A DNA stretch of 52,900 nt from PGYR01 sp041675005 (GTDB lineage Bacteria; Bacteroidota; Ignavibacteria; Kapaibacteriales; UBA2268). Under the pieces are notes generated by a model, which did not search any database, had not been told where the DNA came from, and worked only from the letters and a program-made list of their open reading frames with translations. Within the stretch, counting starts at the first letter, position 1. Every line of letters starts with the position of its first letter. The position numbers and the translations under genes are program-made. Where the stretch lies: assembly GCA_041675005.1 (NCBI GenBank), contig JBAYUQ010000021.1, positions 1-52,900 of the forward strand, written 5' to 3'. Shown here one piece after another: positions 52,241 to 52,900 of this stretch.

Positions 52241-52900
52241 AATTTTAGCACTTATTCTACGCCAAATTACAGAGCATCAGGAATAGCTAAAACAGAAGAG
52301 ACCGATTACCTGATAACTTTTCTTTATTCTAAAAAAGATTCATTATTCACTGTTCAGAGAATTGATATCCGAAGTAAAACGATTGATACACTAGTTCATA
52401 ACAAACTAACTAATTTAGACAACGGAATAACGGATGCTTTTGACTTTTATAAGGATACATTGAACATTGTTGTTAATGATACTCTTTACTTATTAGGAGT
52501 CAATGATGATATAAGCAAAATAGAGAAAATTCAATTTCCGGATAATGGTAAAGTTGTTCAAAGGTACTTTAGACGTTTTGAGTCAAGAAGTCTATTTGCT
52601 TATTCAGATGATAAACATGAATATAGAAACTATTGGTTTACCTTAAATCTAGATAATGGGATTAGTAGTATTGAAGAAACCGAAATATCACCCTACTTCT
52701 ACAACTCTTCGCCATACCCACAGCCGACAAGTAGTTTAGTCACAACGAAAGTATATCTTGACAAAGCATTTACTATTTCCAAAAGTAGTATAAAGATATT
52801 CGATGTAAACGGCACACAAGTCGAGAAGGGCAACAATGTTGAGATAAGTGGTACGAACTGGCCTACTACTCTCACTTGGGATTCGAGTACCCAGCCACCA
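52241..52900 (+). pseudogene. In-frame continuation with T9SS-like C-terminus, after premature stop
   Basis: The same reading frame as the upstream 539-residue part stays free of stops for 220 codons to the right edge. It encodes NFSTYSTPNYRASGI and so on, and near its end a likely T9SS sorting region (SPYFYNSSPYPQPTSSLV, KIFDVNGTQVEKG, TLTWDSSTQPP). The pattern fits a single ancestral gene split by a nonsense codon. The 3' end lies outside the window. Confidence 0.7.

Overview
The window is AT-rich and looks like a chromosome segment from a Bacteroidota-type organism of the FCB group. Four things support this. Many secreted proteins end in C-terminal type IX secretion (T9SS) sorting domains. 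Several promoters match the Bacteroidota pattern TTTG-N19/20-TAnnTTTG. There is an LptE lipoprotein, and there are many Cys-lipobox lipoproteins. Placement closer to Kapabacteria or Ignavibacteria is a guess based on the T9SS/BNR secretome combined with NirK; no rRNA or other marker is present to fix it. I see no tRNA, rRNA, CRISPR array or insertion sequence.

Layout. 1-2129: two tandem BNR-like secreted paralogues on the minus strand. 2260-5045: an NAD-binding epimerase-like protein, an AI-2E-family permease and MTA/SAH nucleosidase. 5046-5436: a gene-free stretch with a REP-like structured element. 5437-9990: a secreted propeller protein facing two tandem minus-strand paralogues whose ends are nearly identical but whose middles differ strongly. 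10182-12207: biotin carboxylase and a biotin carrier protein. 12281-16370: a large sialidase-like T9SS protein, a small HExxH protein and AlkD. 16433-24443: a nitrite-reduction locus made of an OprO/P porin, a cytochrome P460-like lipoprotein, a CX4CH cytochrome-like lipoprotein, YceI, a DUF5777 barrel, a class II copper NirK fused to cytochrome c, NirV, SCO and an alginate-export-type porin. 24613-28224: a giant lectin/Ig-like T9SS protein. 28271-34552: a minus-strand DNA repair group (recJ, Dna2-like nuclease-helicase, yebC, ruvC). 34648-37708: rsgA, an orphan nuoD and a TrmH methyltransferase. 37718-46303: an accessory region with hypotheticals, a ParDE-type toxin-antitoxin pair, DUF2200, MscS, a lone sensor-like membrane protein, a WG-repeat lipoprotein, a truncated ECF sigma factor, a GNAT, a Fic protein with a repeat-rich promoter, a PD-(D/E)XK-like nuclease and a cytoplasmic trypsin-like protease. 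46380-50404: thiolase, MBL hydrolase, LptE and a GT2 glycosyltransferase. 50482-52900: a 9-copy 13-bp tandem repeat upstream of a secreted-protein gene that is interrupted by an in-frame TAA.

How the genes fit together. In the nitrite locus, porins could admit substrate, NirK would reduce nitrite to NO, SCO could deliver copper, NirV is the usual nirK companion, and P460 could handle NO or hydroxylamine. The repair group pairs two nucleases with the Holliday-junction resolvase. The 37.7-46.3 kb segment has the character of a defence or stress island. Within it, the protease plus nuclease pair is the best candidate for something undescribed. The clearest signs of genome plasticity are the truncated sigma factor fused to a copy of the thiolase 3' end, the mosaic paralogue pair, and the tandem repeat beside a nonsense-interrupted gene.
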